The notes under the pieces were generated by a model that saw only the letters and a program-made list of their open reading frames with translations, did not search any database and was not told the origin of the DNA. A stretch of DNA of 64,000 nt from Tragulus kanchil (Eukaryota > Chordata > Mammalia > Artiodactyla > Tragulidae), in contig JAIOJX010000032.1 of assembly GCA_022376925.1 (NCBI GenBank), forward strand, positions 168,293,979-168,357,978, written 5' to 3'. The translations under genes and the position numbers were made by a program. This document shows, in pieces, positions 53,401 to 64,000 of the stretch (position 1 is the stretch's first letter; each line of letters starts with the position of its first letter).

Positions 53401-54699
53401 CGGCCCCTGGGCACGGCCGTCCCTGCTGAGGTCTGTGTCGAGGCCGCCCTCCTGCTCCAGGCCGGGTCAGCCACACGGGGGCTCGGCGTGCACGCTCGCC
53501 CCTTCCCGCCAGCGCAGCCCGGCCGCCGTCTCGCCCAGCTCCTGTGCTGAGGGTGCACAGCCCCTCAGGACCTGCACGGCGACACGGACCGGGCCGCTCC
53601 GCCCACGGCCTTCCACAGGAGAGGCCCGGGCCCCCCCCAGCAGGGCGCCTGGCACACCCGGCTCCCGGGGGGAGCGGGGAGAGGCGGCCAGCCCGGCGGC
53701 TCCTCCTCAGGACACTGGCTCTTCCCGAGGTCGGAAACGTGGACGCAACCGGGAGCAAGCTCGGAGGCAGCTGCTGGGTGCGGGAGGAGCCGCGATGCCA
53801 ACAGCAGACAAAGGACTAAAGTCCCAGCAGAAAGGCGCCCACAGCAGAGACAATCGACCCACAGAAGCGGGGCGATGGCGCGGAGAGGCGGCTCTCAGGG
53901 GGCAGACCCGCCACCGGCGACGCCCTCAGCTCCAGGCTCGGCCAGTCCCACGCTCCCCGCTGCCCTGGCGGTCATGCAGGAGAACTGGAGCTCCACAGGG
54001 TAACTGCCTCCACGCCCAGCCACCAGGGACCCTCCCCGCGGCACTCGGGGGCAGCCTGGCAGAAAGCAAGCCAGGCTGCCGGCGGGCGAGGAGCTGCCCA
54101 GGGCGCCCTCCCCACGCCTGAGCCCGGCGCCCTGCCCACCTGCCTGGCTGGTCTCCTCGGGCCCAGAACTGTCCCTAGCCTCATTAGCTTCTCTCCACTG
54201 CAGTAAAGCACGTGAAAGGGAAACCGACCAGTTACACCACGTCCAGGGGCCCAGCCTGTGCACGGAGCACACGCTGCTGCCGAGTGACCGGCACCTCTAT
54301 TTCCAGGAAGCCTCATCAGCCCAGGGTCCCGGCCCCCTCCCCCAGGTGGCCGCGGGGTCCCGCCACCCCGCCTGCACAGTGGAGCTGGGTCTCGCCGACG
54401 GCTCTGCCTGTCTGATGGTCCACGAGGGGTCGCGCGAGGGCTTGGGGGCCAGCGGCTCTGGTGGGCGACGCGCCCCGGGAGGGCCCGCCTGGCAGGACGG
54501 CACTCGGCCTTCCGGGGAGCCGCCGTGAACACGTCTGCAAGCGTGGCTCCAGCCCAGCTCCTCTTCTTCTGGAAGAGGGACCTGCGGGCCCCGCGGGACG
54601 CTGCATCAGAGCCCGCTTTCAGGCCCTGGCCGAGCCGGGTCCGCACCGTGGCGCAGGCTCAGTGGCTGCAGCGCCCGGCTCGGCTGCCCGCGGCGTCTG

Positions 54700-55045
54700 T
54701 GGTTCCGGCGCTCGGCCGTGCCTGACTCTCGGCAGCCCCGGGACCACAGCACGCCCGGCGTCCCCGCCCTTCACGATCCCCCAGAGATCGCTCGCGCTCA
54801 CGGCCGTCAGGCCGAGGACGCCACCCGGTGCCCTCGCCCTCTGTCGTCCCTGCCCTCCGGCCCTCCGCTCGCCCAGCCTCAGGGTCGCCTCCCGCGAGTC
54901 GGCGCTTCGCCCCGGGCGGCCAGAGCACCGGAGCTTCCGCTTCAGCACCGTGCCTTCCGACACAAATTCAGGGCTGATGTCCGTCAGGACTGACTGAGCT
55001 GACCTCCTGCCGTCCCAGGGGAGGCTCGAGAGCCTTCACAGGCCC
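54700..55045 (-). mobile_element. ART2/BovB-derived element, strongly GC-shifted
   Basis: The plus strand follows the reverse complement of the BovB-derived ART2 consensus in order: CGTGCCTGACTCTCGGCAGC, CCACAGCACGCCCGGCGTCC, CCCTCTGTCGTCCCTGCCCT, CAGCCTCAGGGTCGCCTCCC, GAGCTTCCGCTTCAGCACCG, TTCAGGGCTGATGTCCGTCA. Most differences from consensus are A/T to G/C. A second copy at 55807-56152 is a product of D14. Confidence 0.75.
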
Positions 55046-56164
55046 CTGGCGTGAGGGGCCTCAGTTCCCTGACCAGGGATTGCCCCAGGGCTTAGTCACT
55101 GACCCCGCTGGCGGCATGGAACGACCCTCCCACCCCCCCCTCCCGCGGCACTCGGGGGCAGCCTGGCAGAAAGCAAGCCAGGCTGCCGGCGGGCGAGGAG
55201 CTGCCCAGGGCGCCCTCCCCACGCCTGAGCCCGGCGCCCTGCCCACCTGCCTGGCTGGTCTCCTCGGGCCCAGAACTGTCCCTAGCCTCATTAGCTTCTC
55301 TCCACTGCAGTAAAGCACGTGAAAGGGAAACCGACCAGTTACACCACGTCCAGGGGCCCAGCCTGTGCACGGAGCACACGCTGCTGCCGAGTGACCGGCA
55401 CCTCTATTTCCAGGAAGCCTCATCAGCCCAGGGTCCCGGCCCCCTCCCCCAGGTGGCCGCGGGGTCCCGCCACCCCGCCTGCACAGTGGAGCTGGGTCTC
55501 GCCGACGGCTCTGCCTGTCTGATGGTCCACGAGGGGTCGCGCGAGGGCTTGGGGGCCAGCGGCTCTGGTGGGCGACGCGCCCCGGGAGGGCCCGCCTGGC
55601 AGGACGGCACTCGGCCTTCCGGGGAGCCGCCGTGAACACGTCTGCAAGCGTGGCTCCAGCCCAGCTCCTCTTCTTCTGGAAGAGGGACCTGCGGGCCCCG
55701 CGGGACGCTGCATCAGAGCCCGCTTTCAGGCCCTGGCCGAGCCGGGTCCGCACCGTGGCGCAGGCTCAGTGGCTGCAGCGCCCGGCTCGGCTGCCCGCGG
55801 CGTCTGTGGTTCCGGCGCTCGGCCGTGCCTGACTCTCGGCAGCCCCGGGACCACAGCACGCCCGGCGTCCCCGCCCTTCACGATCCCCCAGAGATCGCTC
55901 GCGCTCACGGCCGTCAGGCCGAGGACGCCACCCGGTGCCCTCGCCCTCTGTCGTCCCTGCCCTCCGGCCCTCCGCTCGCCCAGCCTCAGGGTCGCCTCCC
56001 GCGAGTCGGCGCTTCGCCCCGGGCGGCCAGAGCACCGGAGCTTCCGCTTCAGCACCGTGCCTTCCGACACAAATTCAGGGCTGATGTCCGTCAGGACTGA
56101 CTGAGCTGACCTCCTGCCGTCCCAGGGGAGGCTCGAGAGCCTTCACAGGCCCCTGGCGTGAGGG

Positions 56165-56236
56165 GCCTCAGTTCCCTGACCAGGGATCCAACCTGCAACC
56201 CCCGCACTGGAAGGCGGGTTCTTAGTCACTGGACCC
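56165..56236 (-). mobile_element. tRNA-type SINE head fragment
   Basis: The minus strand reads GGGTCCAGTGACTAAGAACC, then CCAGTGCGGGGGTTGC and GGTTGGATCCC. It is a truncated head of a CHR/Bov-tA SINE. The corresponding region of the first D14 copy (55060-55105) is damaged. Confidence 0.6.
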
Positions 56237-59031
56237 CGCTCCGGGCCTCCAGGAGCTGCAGGCTGCTTCCCAGAGTAGCTGCCCCACTGAGTCGGCCAGC
56301 AGCGCTCAGCTCTGGCACAGGGTGGACCCCGTGGGCCTCGAGGGCTGGCTGACCCAGTCCCTGCAGCAGGCAGCCCACGAAGGACAAGGACAGCACTTCC
56401 TGGGCTCCCAAGAAACGCCTCGGTGCGGGGCGGGGCTCCGAGGAGGACGGGGCTCCCCGCTTTCCTCCAGGCACCGGGAGGTCAGCAGCTGGACTGCGGC
56501 CACACGGAGCTGCCTCTGCGGCCCCAGCGTGCTGTGTCTGTGGGAGGGAAACTAAGGGGCCTTTGTCTCCAGGGGCCGGCCCTGTCTGTGCGGCTGCGCG
56601 CCTGCCCTGGTGGGAGGCGGCCCCCACGCCCGGCCTGCCTCGGGGACTGGCCAGCCAGGGGCAGGACTGGGTGCCGGCGGGGCAAGCCTGCCAGCGCGCC
56701 CGGGGGACTCAGGCGCCAGGTGCGCGAGCGCGCGAGCACGGCCGGGCACCGGGAGCCTGGGAAGCAGCAGGCTCCGCCACGCGCTCGCGTCCGAGGCCCT
56801 CGAGCAGCAGCGCCCAGGGCCTGGAGGGCTCTCGGAGCAGAGGCTCCCGCTCCATCTGCACCCCAGATGCTGGCCACCCTTCTGCGGCCGCCTGAGGCAG
56901 CCGCCGGCTATCGCCAACCCAGCTCAGGTTTCTCGCGTCCAGGCCTTATCGGGACATGGCCACTTCCTGCTAATCAGGGAAGAGGGTCAGAGGTGCTGTC
57001 TCAGCGTCCTGGCCAGCCAGTGGGGCTGGGACAGCCCTGTAGGAAGCAAGGGGCAGTCGGGCACCTCAGCACTAAGGCCAGGAGCCCCAGAAGGGGCACA
57101 CGAACCCCCCTTCTCGCCCCAGCACCGGCGACCCCAACAGGGGCCAGGCTTGGGGAAGGGTCCGAGGAGCCAGTCCCTCTGAGGTGGCAGGGGGCGCAGC
57201 TGGAGGTCAGCACGGCCCGCCCTGGAGGAGTCGGCCAGTGGGAGGGCCAGGACGCGCAAGGGAGCCCACAGAGAGCACCCGTGTCCACAGCAGGGAGGGC
57301 CCCGGGCCGCTAGGCCCGGAGATCCAGCCAGCCCACAACAAGCCCATCGGGATGCCCTCCTCAGCCTCGGTGACCAGAGGCCCCAGCAGGAATGAGCCTG
57401 GCCAGCACTCCTCTGCAGGCAAGGGGCTCTACTTGGGTGGGCCGGCAGGGCCAGCGAGAGAAGTGGGCGCACAGGCCAGCCTGCACTGTAGGGGACCTCA
57501 GGCACCAAGAGGTGGTCCCACGTGGCCCTCTCCAGGCAGGAAGCTGTTTCCAGGTGACTCACAGCTGGCCAAGAGCCCTACAGTCTGCCTGGACAAGCTG
57601 AGGGCAACGGCCTGCCTCGGGCCTCTTTGCCAGAATCTGCCCGTCTCCTGTCCCACCCTTGACTTCCCGCGGGGTGGGCGATCGGCCAGGGCGGGGGAGG
57701 GCACGGGGGAGGCATCCTGTATCCTAAGGGCTCTGAAGGACAACCCTGGACTTTCTAGATGTCCAGGCCATCCCAGGCCACCCCAGAAGGACCCAGAGCC
57801 TGCTCTCTGGGGACCCCCAGTCCCAGCACCACAGTCCTCAGTGACAGGTTCCCAGGAGGGCCAAGGGGAGTGCCCCCCATGGGGCCACCAGAGCCCCCAG
57901 CCTGCGTGTGCTGACAAGCAGGGCCACCGCGGGACAGCGCGATGGGGCAGCCTCACGGGAGCAGGAGATCCTGCCCTGCCAGCCGGGCAGCGAGGCTGTC
58001 CAGCGGAGTCAGGTCACTGGGGCTCAAGGGAGCAGCGCCGCTGGAGCTGATGCGGCACGGCCTCTGATGTCCCACAGCAGGTGGTCTTCAAGGACCTACC
58101 GGGCGCTGGCTCGCAGGCTGGTGGACACGCACCTGGGCCCTCTCCTGGCACCCACAGCTGCAGGCTCCCTGCCCACGTCTGTGAGAAGCAGCGTGCCCCA
58201 CTCTAGGTACCCCTGCGAGCACTGGGGCACAGTGGGCTGCAGACTCCGGCTCCCCCAAGTCCACACGGTAAAGCCCGACCCCAGCGAGCTGCTTTCAGAA
58301 GGAGGGCTTCCGGGGGTGATGAGGTCAGAGGGTGGAGCCCTGGTGACTGGGGCAAAGGGACTCCAGGGAGCGCCCTCGCGTTCCCCCCGGGCCACAGCAG
58401 AGAGACGGCATCCGTGAACCAAGACTCGGGCCCCAGGCAACAGACCCGCCAGCGCCACGGCCTCGGCCTGGCAGTCCCCAGACCTTGAGAACGAGAGGCG
58501 CGGTGCCTAAGCCGCACCTCTGGGGTGCTCTGCAGAGGGTGGGGACGGGCGCGAGCCTTCTGGATCTCCTCTGGGCCCCAAGCAGGCAGGTGCATCCAGG
58601 CCTGAACGTCCCACGAGGAGTCGCAACCCTGGCCCTCAGCTGTCGGGGAGGCCCAGGGGCTGCTGTCCAGCAGGCTGTCGCCAACAGCCCTGACTGAGCC
58701 CTGGGCCTGCACGCTCGGGGTTGGGGTCCAGGAGGAGCCTGGGCTCTGGCCCGAGACCTCCAGCCGCACCTCCTCCCACTCGTGCCCCGCAGATCCTGAA
58801 GAGACGCCTCCCCCAGGAAGCCCAGGAGGCCCCAGGGGCCGAGGGGTCCCCACCTGAGGGCTGGGCGCAGCGTCCACTGGGCACCATCCCAGCCACCAGG
58901 GGAGGTCGGCCCAGCCCGGGCTCCCCTGGGCACTGGGGGGCTGCGCTCACGGCCCCTCGTGGTCAGGGCTGCGCTGGACACCCCGGGCGTGGCTCCCTCC
59001 AGGAAGTGAGCTGGACGCAGAGAAGGAAGCG

Positions 59032-61260
59032 GCGCATCCAAGCAGACCTCCAACGAGAGCGCCTCCAACATGCGCCAGGCCGACTCTGGGTCCCAGGGAG
59101 GATGCGGCAACGGTGTGGCAGCAGAGATGCCGGACACGCCAGCTGTGAGGAGAACACTTCCCAGGACCCGGGGACACACCGCCCACGGGGCCTCACTCGT
59201 CAGGACGACCAGAGGCCAGCGGCCAGAACCCCAGCGGCCCCGTCCCCAGGTACAGGGACCAGAGCGCACAGTCCAGGGGCCACAGCAGGGTCCCCTGGGT
59301 GCAGGCGGGCGGCGGCTGACGCCTGTGTGAGGAGGAGCTTGCAGCCAGGGGCTGGGGGCCGGGGGGGCGGGCAGAGTCCACGCCGGAAGGCCCTCACTTG
59401 CTCGGGAGGGCAGGAAGGACGCTGGTTTCCTTCAGTGCTGGCAAACCTCTCTTTTTAAGCAAAGGGTAACACAGAAATGAACTTGAAAACAGACTTCCTA
59501 GAGGGAGTGATAAAGAAAATGCAATCAATCTTCAGTTTCCAAGGAGCAGGTGACCAAAAGCAGCAAAGGGAAGGCGCACCGAAGACAGGCCAGCGAGGGC
59601 GTGAGCGCCAGGCTGCGTCCCAGCCGGGCAGGGAGCGGGCGCGGAGCCCCTGGCGGGGCGGGCATCAGGCAGAAAGCAAGGCCTGGGCGCAGGTGACAGA
59701 GATGCGACCCGGAGGCTGAGCCGCGTGGCCCGAGCACCCCACCCCCGGAGAGGAGGGAACGCGGTGGGCCCTCCGAGCGGCTCACAGGAGAGTGTCAGGG
59801 CCTGCAGGGGGGCAGCCGGCCACCGACACGACCTCCGCCAGGTCCACGGCCCGGAGGTGCAGCCCCAGGACCCGCACGGGCCTCCCCGCCAGGGACACCA
59901 GGCGCCTCCGCCCCGCCCCGTCTGTCCCCAGGAGCACCACACTCGCCGCTCCTCTCGGACCACCGCCCTGGCCCCGGAGCCCAGCAGGCCACACACGCCA
60001 GCCCCCAGCCTAGCACCCCGGCTCTCACTCGGCTCTGCACCTGAGACACCGGGCACAGCCCCAGAGAGCCCCGGCACCAGCTGGCCAACACAGATGTCTG
60101 CCCCGAGCCTCCCTGGGGCCCCCCGCCTCCCGGCGGCTCGCCCACGCCGTCAGCTAAGGAAGCGCATCCAAGCAGACCTCCAACGAGAGCGCCTCCAACA
60201 TGCGCCAGGCCGACTCTGGGTCCCAGGGAGGATGCGGCAACGGTGTGGCAGCAGAGATGCCGGACACGCCAGCTGTGAGGAGAACACTTCCCAGGACCCG
60301 GGGACACACCGCCCACGGGGCCTCACTCGTCAGGACGACCAGAGGCCAGCGGCCAGAACCCCAGCGGCCCCGTCCCCAGGTACAGGGACCAGAGCGCACA
60401 GTCCAGGGGCCACAGCAGGGTCCCCTGGGTGCAGGCGGGCGGCGGCTGACGCCTGTGTGAGGAGGAGCTTGCAGCCAGGGGCTGGGGGCCGGGGGGGCGG
60501 GCAGAGTCCACGCCGGAAGGCCCTCACTTGCTCGGGAGGGCAGGAAGGACGCTGGTTTCCTTCAGTGCTGGCAAACCTCTCTTTTTAAGCAAAGGGTAAC
60601 ACAGAAATGAACTTGAAAACAGACTTCCTAGAGGGAGTGATAAAGAAAATGCAATCAATCTTCAGTTTCCAAGGAGCAGGTGACCAAAAGCAGCAAAGGG
60701 AAGGCGCACCGAAGACAGGCCAGCGAGGGCGTGAGCGCCAGGCTGCGTCCCAGCCGGGCAGGGAGCGGGCGCGGAGCCCCTGGCGGGGCGGGCATCAGGC
60801 AGAAAGCAAGGCCTGGGCGCAGGTGACAGAGATGCGACCCGGAGGCTGAGCCGCGTGGCCCGAGCACCCCACCCCCGGAGAGGAGGGAACGCGGTGGGCC
60901 CTCCGAGCGGCTCACAGGAGAGTGTCAGGGCCTGCAGGGGGGCAGCCGGCCACCGACACGACCTCCGCCAGGTCCACGGCCCGGAGGTGCAGCCCCAGGA
61001 CCCGCACGGGCCTCCCCGCCAGGGACACCAGGCGCCTCCGCCCCGCCCCGTCTGTCCCCAGGAGCACCACACTCGCCGCTCCTCTCGGACCACCGCCCTG
61101 GCCCCGGAGCCCAGCAGGCCACACACGCCAGCCCCCAGCCTAGCACCCCGGCTCTCACTCGGCTCTGCACCTGAGACACCGGGCACAGCCCCAGAGAGCC
61201 CCGGCACCAGCTGGCCAACACAGATGTCTGCCCCGAGCCTCCCTGGGGCCCCCCGCCTCC
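59032..61260. repeat. tandem duplication D15 (offset 1130 bp)
   Basis: Bases 59032-60130 are repeated at 60162-61260 after a 31-base spacer. No internal differences were noticed. Intron 1. Confidence 0.95.
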
Positions 61261-61546
61261 CCGGCTGACGCCTCACAGCCCCCCAGCCTCGCTCCGTCAC
61301 CCTGCTGAGAAGCAGCGCGGATCCCGGGACAGGCTCTCCAGCGCCCCCGTCACGGGACGCCCTCGGTCCCCCCCCACACCGCTGCTGCCCCCGCTCCGGA
61401 GCAGGCCTCAACCCGGCAGCGGGCCCTCTGGAAGCACTGCGTGTGGGGCCCCCGCCGTCCGGCACATTCTGTCCTCCGGCCTCCACGTGTCCCGGCGCCC
61501 TGGCGCCTCTTCTCAGCCACACCAGGACTGTCACCAGGTGAGCGCA

Positions 61547-63446
61547 GGGCTAATGGTCAGGCCAGCGGTCAGAAGCCAGCCCCAGGCTCGGCCCCGCCCG
61601 TCAGACCCAGGCCCCCGCCGCGCGGGAGTGAGGCCGCCCTGCCTGCTCCCGTGGGTCCCGCTGCACAGCCCGGCCTCCCCGGAGGGGCCCTGGGACCCAG
61701 GACGCAAAGGGCGGGCGAGGTGCTGGCCGAAGCCTCTCCTGGGGCACGGGCACGCTGGCGGGCACAGTGGGCTTCTACCCGCAGGCCTCTTTTCCAGCTG
61801 TGGAGGCCGCGGTCTCCTCCGCGAGACAGGGTGCCGGGTGCACCTGTTCTCGGGGAACGAACGGAGAAAATGAACCACGGACCCGCAGGCGCACTCTCAC
61901 CGAGAGCACACCAGGCTCGCCGGTCACGCTGGGACTGCAGGTCGAGCGAGGACACTGCAGGGGTGCTCCTGCCGGCCCACGCAGAGGGCCACCTGGACCT
62001 CGGCCAGCCACACGAGACGCCCGCCGGGGGGCACGGCTGCGCTCCAGCTTCCCCTGGCCTGAGTCACCTCCACAGCAGGGGAGCCTCGAGCAGCGCGCAG
62101 GCCACCGGTGACGCCCCCCGGCTCGAGCCCCTCTCCCGCCCGGCCCGGGGCCCGACGACCCAGCCACCTCTTCTCTGCAGGCAATCCCGGGGCCGCCGAC
62201 GCCAGGCAGCACCTCTCACTGAGGAAGCCTCCCTCGTCTTCACTCTCCCCTCAAGGGCAACTGGAGGCGGTCCAGAGGACTCTTCTCCGAGGTCTGACCA
62301 GACGCATCTCCTTTTTATTCCCAACGTAAACAGCTAAGCTGGGACCCCACGCACACAGCTGCCCGCTGGTGTCCTCCCTGGAAGGAGCCGGCTCGGCAGG
62401 AAGGTGCTGGGCAGCCGCCCTCCTCGCTCTGCGGCCCGTGACACGTGCCCCCAGAACCTTCTCCACGTGAGGACAGCAGCTCTGGGTCCAGAGCACGCGG
62501 GGCTAATGGTCAGGCCAGCGGTCAGAAGCCAGCCCCAGGCTCGGCCCCGCCCGTCAGACCCAGGCCCCGCGCGGGAGTGAGGCCGCCTGCCTGCTCCCGT
62601 GGGTCCCGCTGCACAGCCCGGCCTCCCCGGAGGGGCCCTGGGACCCAGGACGCAAAGGGCGGGCGAGGTGCTGGCCGAAGCCTCTCCTGGGGCACGGGCA
62701 CGCTGGCGGGCACAGTGGGCTTCTACCCGCAGGCCTCTTTTCCAGCTGTGGAGGCCGCGGTCTCCTCCGCGAGACAGGGTGCCGGGTGCACCTGTTCTCG
62801 GGGAACGAACGGAGAAAATGAACCACGGACCCGCAGGCGCACTCTCACCGAGAGCACACCAGGCTCGCCGGTCACGCTGGGACTGCAGGTCGAGCGAGGA
62901 CACTGCAGGGGTGCTCCTGCCGGCCCACGCAGAGGGCCACCTGGACCTCGGCCAGCCACACGAGACGCCCGCCGGGGGGCACGGCTGCGCTCCAGCTTCC
63001 CCTGGCCTGAGTCACCTCCACAGCAGGGGAGCCTCGAGCAGCGCGCAGGCCACCGGTGACGCCCCCCGGCTCGAGCCCCTCTCCCGCCCGGCCCGGGGCC
63101 CGACGACCCAGCCACCTCTTCTCTGCAGGCAATCCCGGGGCCGCCGACGCCAGGCAGCACCTCTCACTGAGGAAGCCTCCCTCGTCTTCACTCTCCCCTC
63201 AAGGGCAACTGGAGGCGGTCCAGAGGACTCTTCTCCGAGGTCTGACCAGACGCATCTCCTTTTTATTCCCAACGTAAACAGCTAAGCTGGGACCCCACGC
63301 ACACAGCTGCCCGCTGGTGTCCTCCCTGGAAGGAGCCGGCTTTCGGCAGGAAGGTGCTGGGCAGCCGCCCTCCTCGCTCTGCGGCCCGTGACACGTGCCC
63401 CCAGAACCTTCTCCACGTGAGGACAGCAGCTCTGGGTCCAGAGCAC
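61547..63446. repeat. tandem duplication D16 (offset 948-953 bp)
   Basis: Bases 61547-62496 are repeated at 62500-63446. About five bases are missing in the first 90 bases of the second copy; two bases are missing near the end of the first (CGGCTCGG versus CGGCTTTCGG). Intron 1. Confidence 0.95.
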
Positions 63447-64000
63447 ACGCGGGGCAAAGCGCCCCAGCTTCCCAGTGATCGTCCCCAGCCGGGGCTGGAG
63501 TGGCCGCCGTCCCCTCCCCGTGGCCTCCGAGGCGCGCAACGGGGGCCGTCCACGGGGCGGGGCCCAAGGCCCTGGGGAGGGCGCGGCGCCTTTCCCCCTG
63601 CGAGCCAGTGCCCACGAGGCAGATGCGAAAGGGGACAGAGGCTGGGGAAGCCCGGCTCCGTGTGGGCCCCCCAGACTCGCTCCTCCAGCCCCATCGGTGC
63701 CAAGCTCCTCCCTGGAGCAGCGCTCACTGTCACCCGAGCCTGGCATGACGCCGAGGCTGCGGATGACCCAGCACAGCCCCAGGGGCTCAGCTGCCGCAGT
63801 CCCACCCCAACCTGGTCACTAAGAACCAGACGCCTGAAGCCTCCCACACCCTGCCAGAGCCAAGCCCCACCCCAGGGCACGCCCCGCCAGAGCAAGCCCA
63901 CGCCAGACCCCCGCCCCCAGAGCCGTCCCCGGCTGGCATCAGCGGGCCCAGATGCCCTCCTACTGTCTCCAACCCCCAGCCTTTCCCGCGCCCCCTTCTC

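Larger units (their letters stand above)
54035..56240. repeat. tandem duplication D14 (offset 1107 bp)
   Basis: Bases 54035-55109 are repeated at 55142-56240. The last 35 bases of the first copy have lost about 24 bases relative to the second, and a 32-base spacer follows. It includes the ART2-like element. Confidence 0.95.

Overview
The window is vertebrate nuclear DNA, almost certainly from a ruminant. It is GC-rich with spliced exons, and carries tRNA-type artiodactyl SINEs, BOV-A2/ART2 elements derived from the BovB retroposon, and old L1 fragments. BovB and BOV-A elements among artiodactyls point to Ruminantia; the genus cannot be told from the sequence. The one protein gene I can support is PACS2 (phosphofurin acidic cluster sorting protein 2), on the minus strand. 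I could place coding exons 2 to 24 with GT/AG boundaries and matching phases, from 34721 down to the stop codon at 1066-1068, followed by a 3'UTR with a poly(A) signal at 501-506. The exons sum to 849 residues; with the 40-residue first exon I remember for human PACS2 the total is 889, the known human length. Exon 1 is not visible and should lie beyond 64000.

Layout: 1-475 is CpG-rich DNA downstream of the gene. 476-34721 holds PACS2 exons 24 to 2 and their introns. 34722-64000 appears to be part of the long intron 1, with L1 fragments oriented opposite to PACS2, several SINEs, BOV-A2/ART2 copies and CpG-dense stretches, but no recognisable second gene. Long GC-driven open frames occur on both strands and I treat them as noise.

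The dominant unexplained structure is a series of 16 direct, adjacent, two-copy duplications, each with a period of about 0.95 to 1.2 kb, spread from 1971 to 63446. Together they add about 17 kb (roughly 27 percent of the window). Copies are nearly identical except near many of the junctions, where one copy carries clusters of small deletions. Several split or repeat PACS2 exons: exons 12 and 18 would be duplicated out of frame, exons 21-22 in frame, and exons 13-15 with a corrupted exon 15. Uniform size, two-copy structure, indel-rich seams and disregard for gene function indicate assembly seams (unmerged overlapping ends or bad gap filling) rather than biology. Removing them gives a locus of about 46.5 kb with an intact PACS2 reading frame.

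Real biology worth attention: an alternative donor inside exon 7 (plus or minus 8 residues), a C-rich intronic array of donor-like motifs after exon 6, a tandem CAG acceptor at exon 8, a 38-bp minisatellite next to exon 11, a tRNA-type SINE with an unusual pyrimidine-rich 3' tail, and a strongly GC-shifted ART2 copy.
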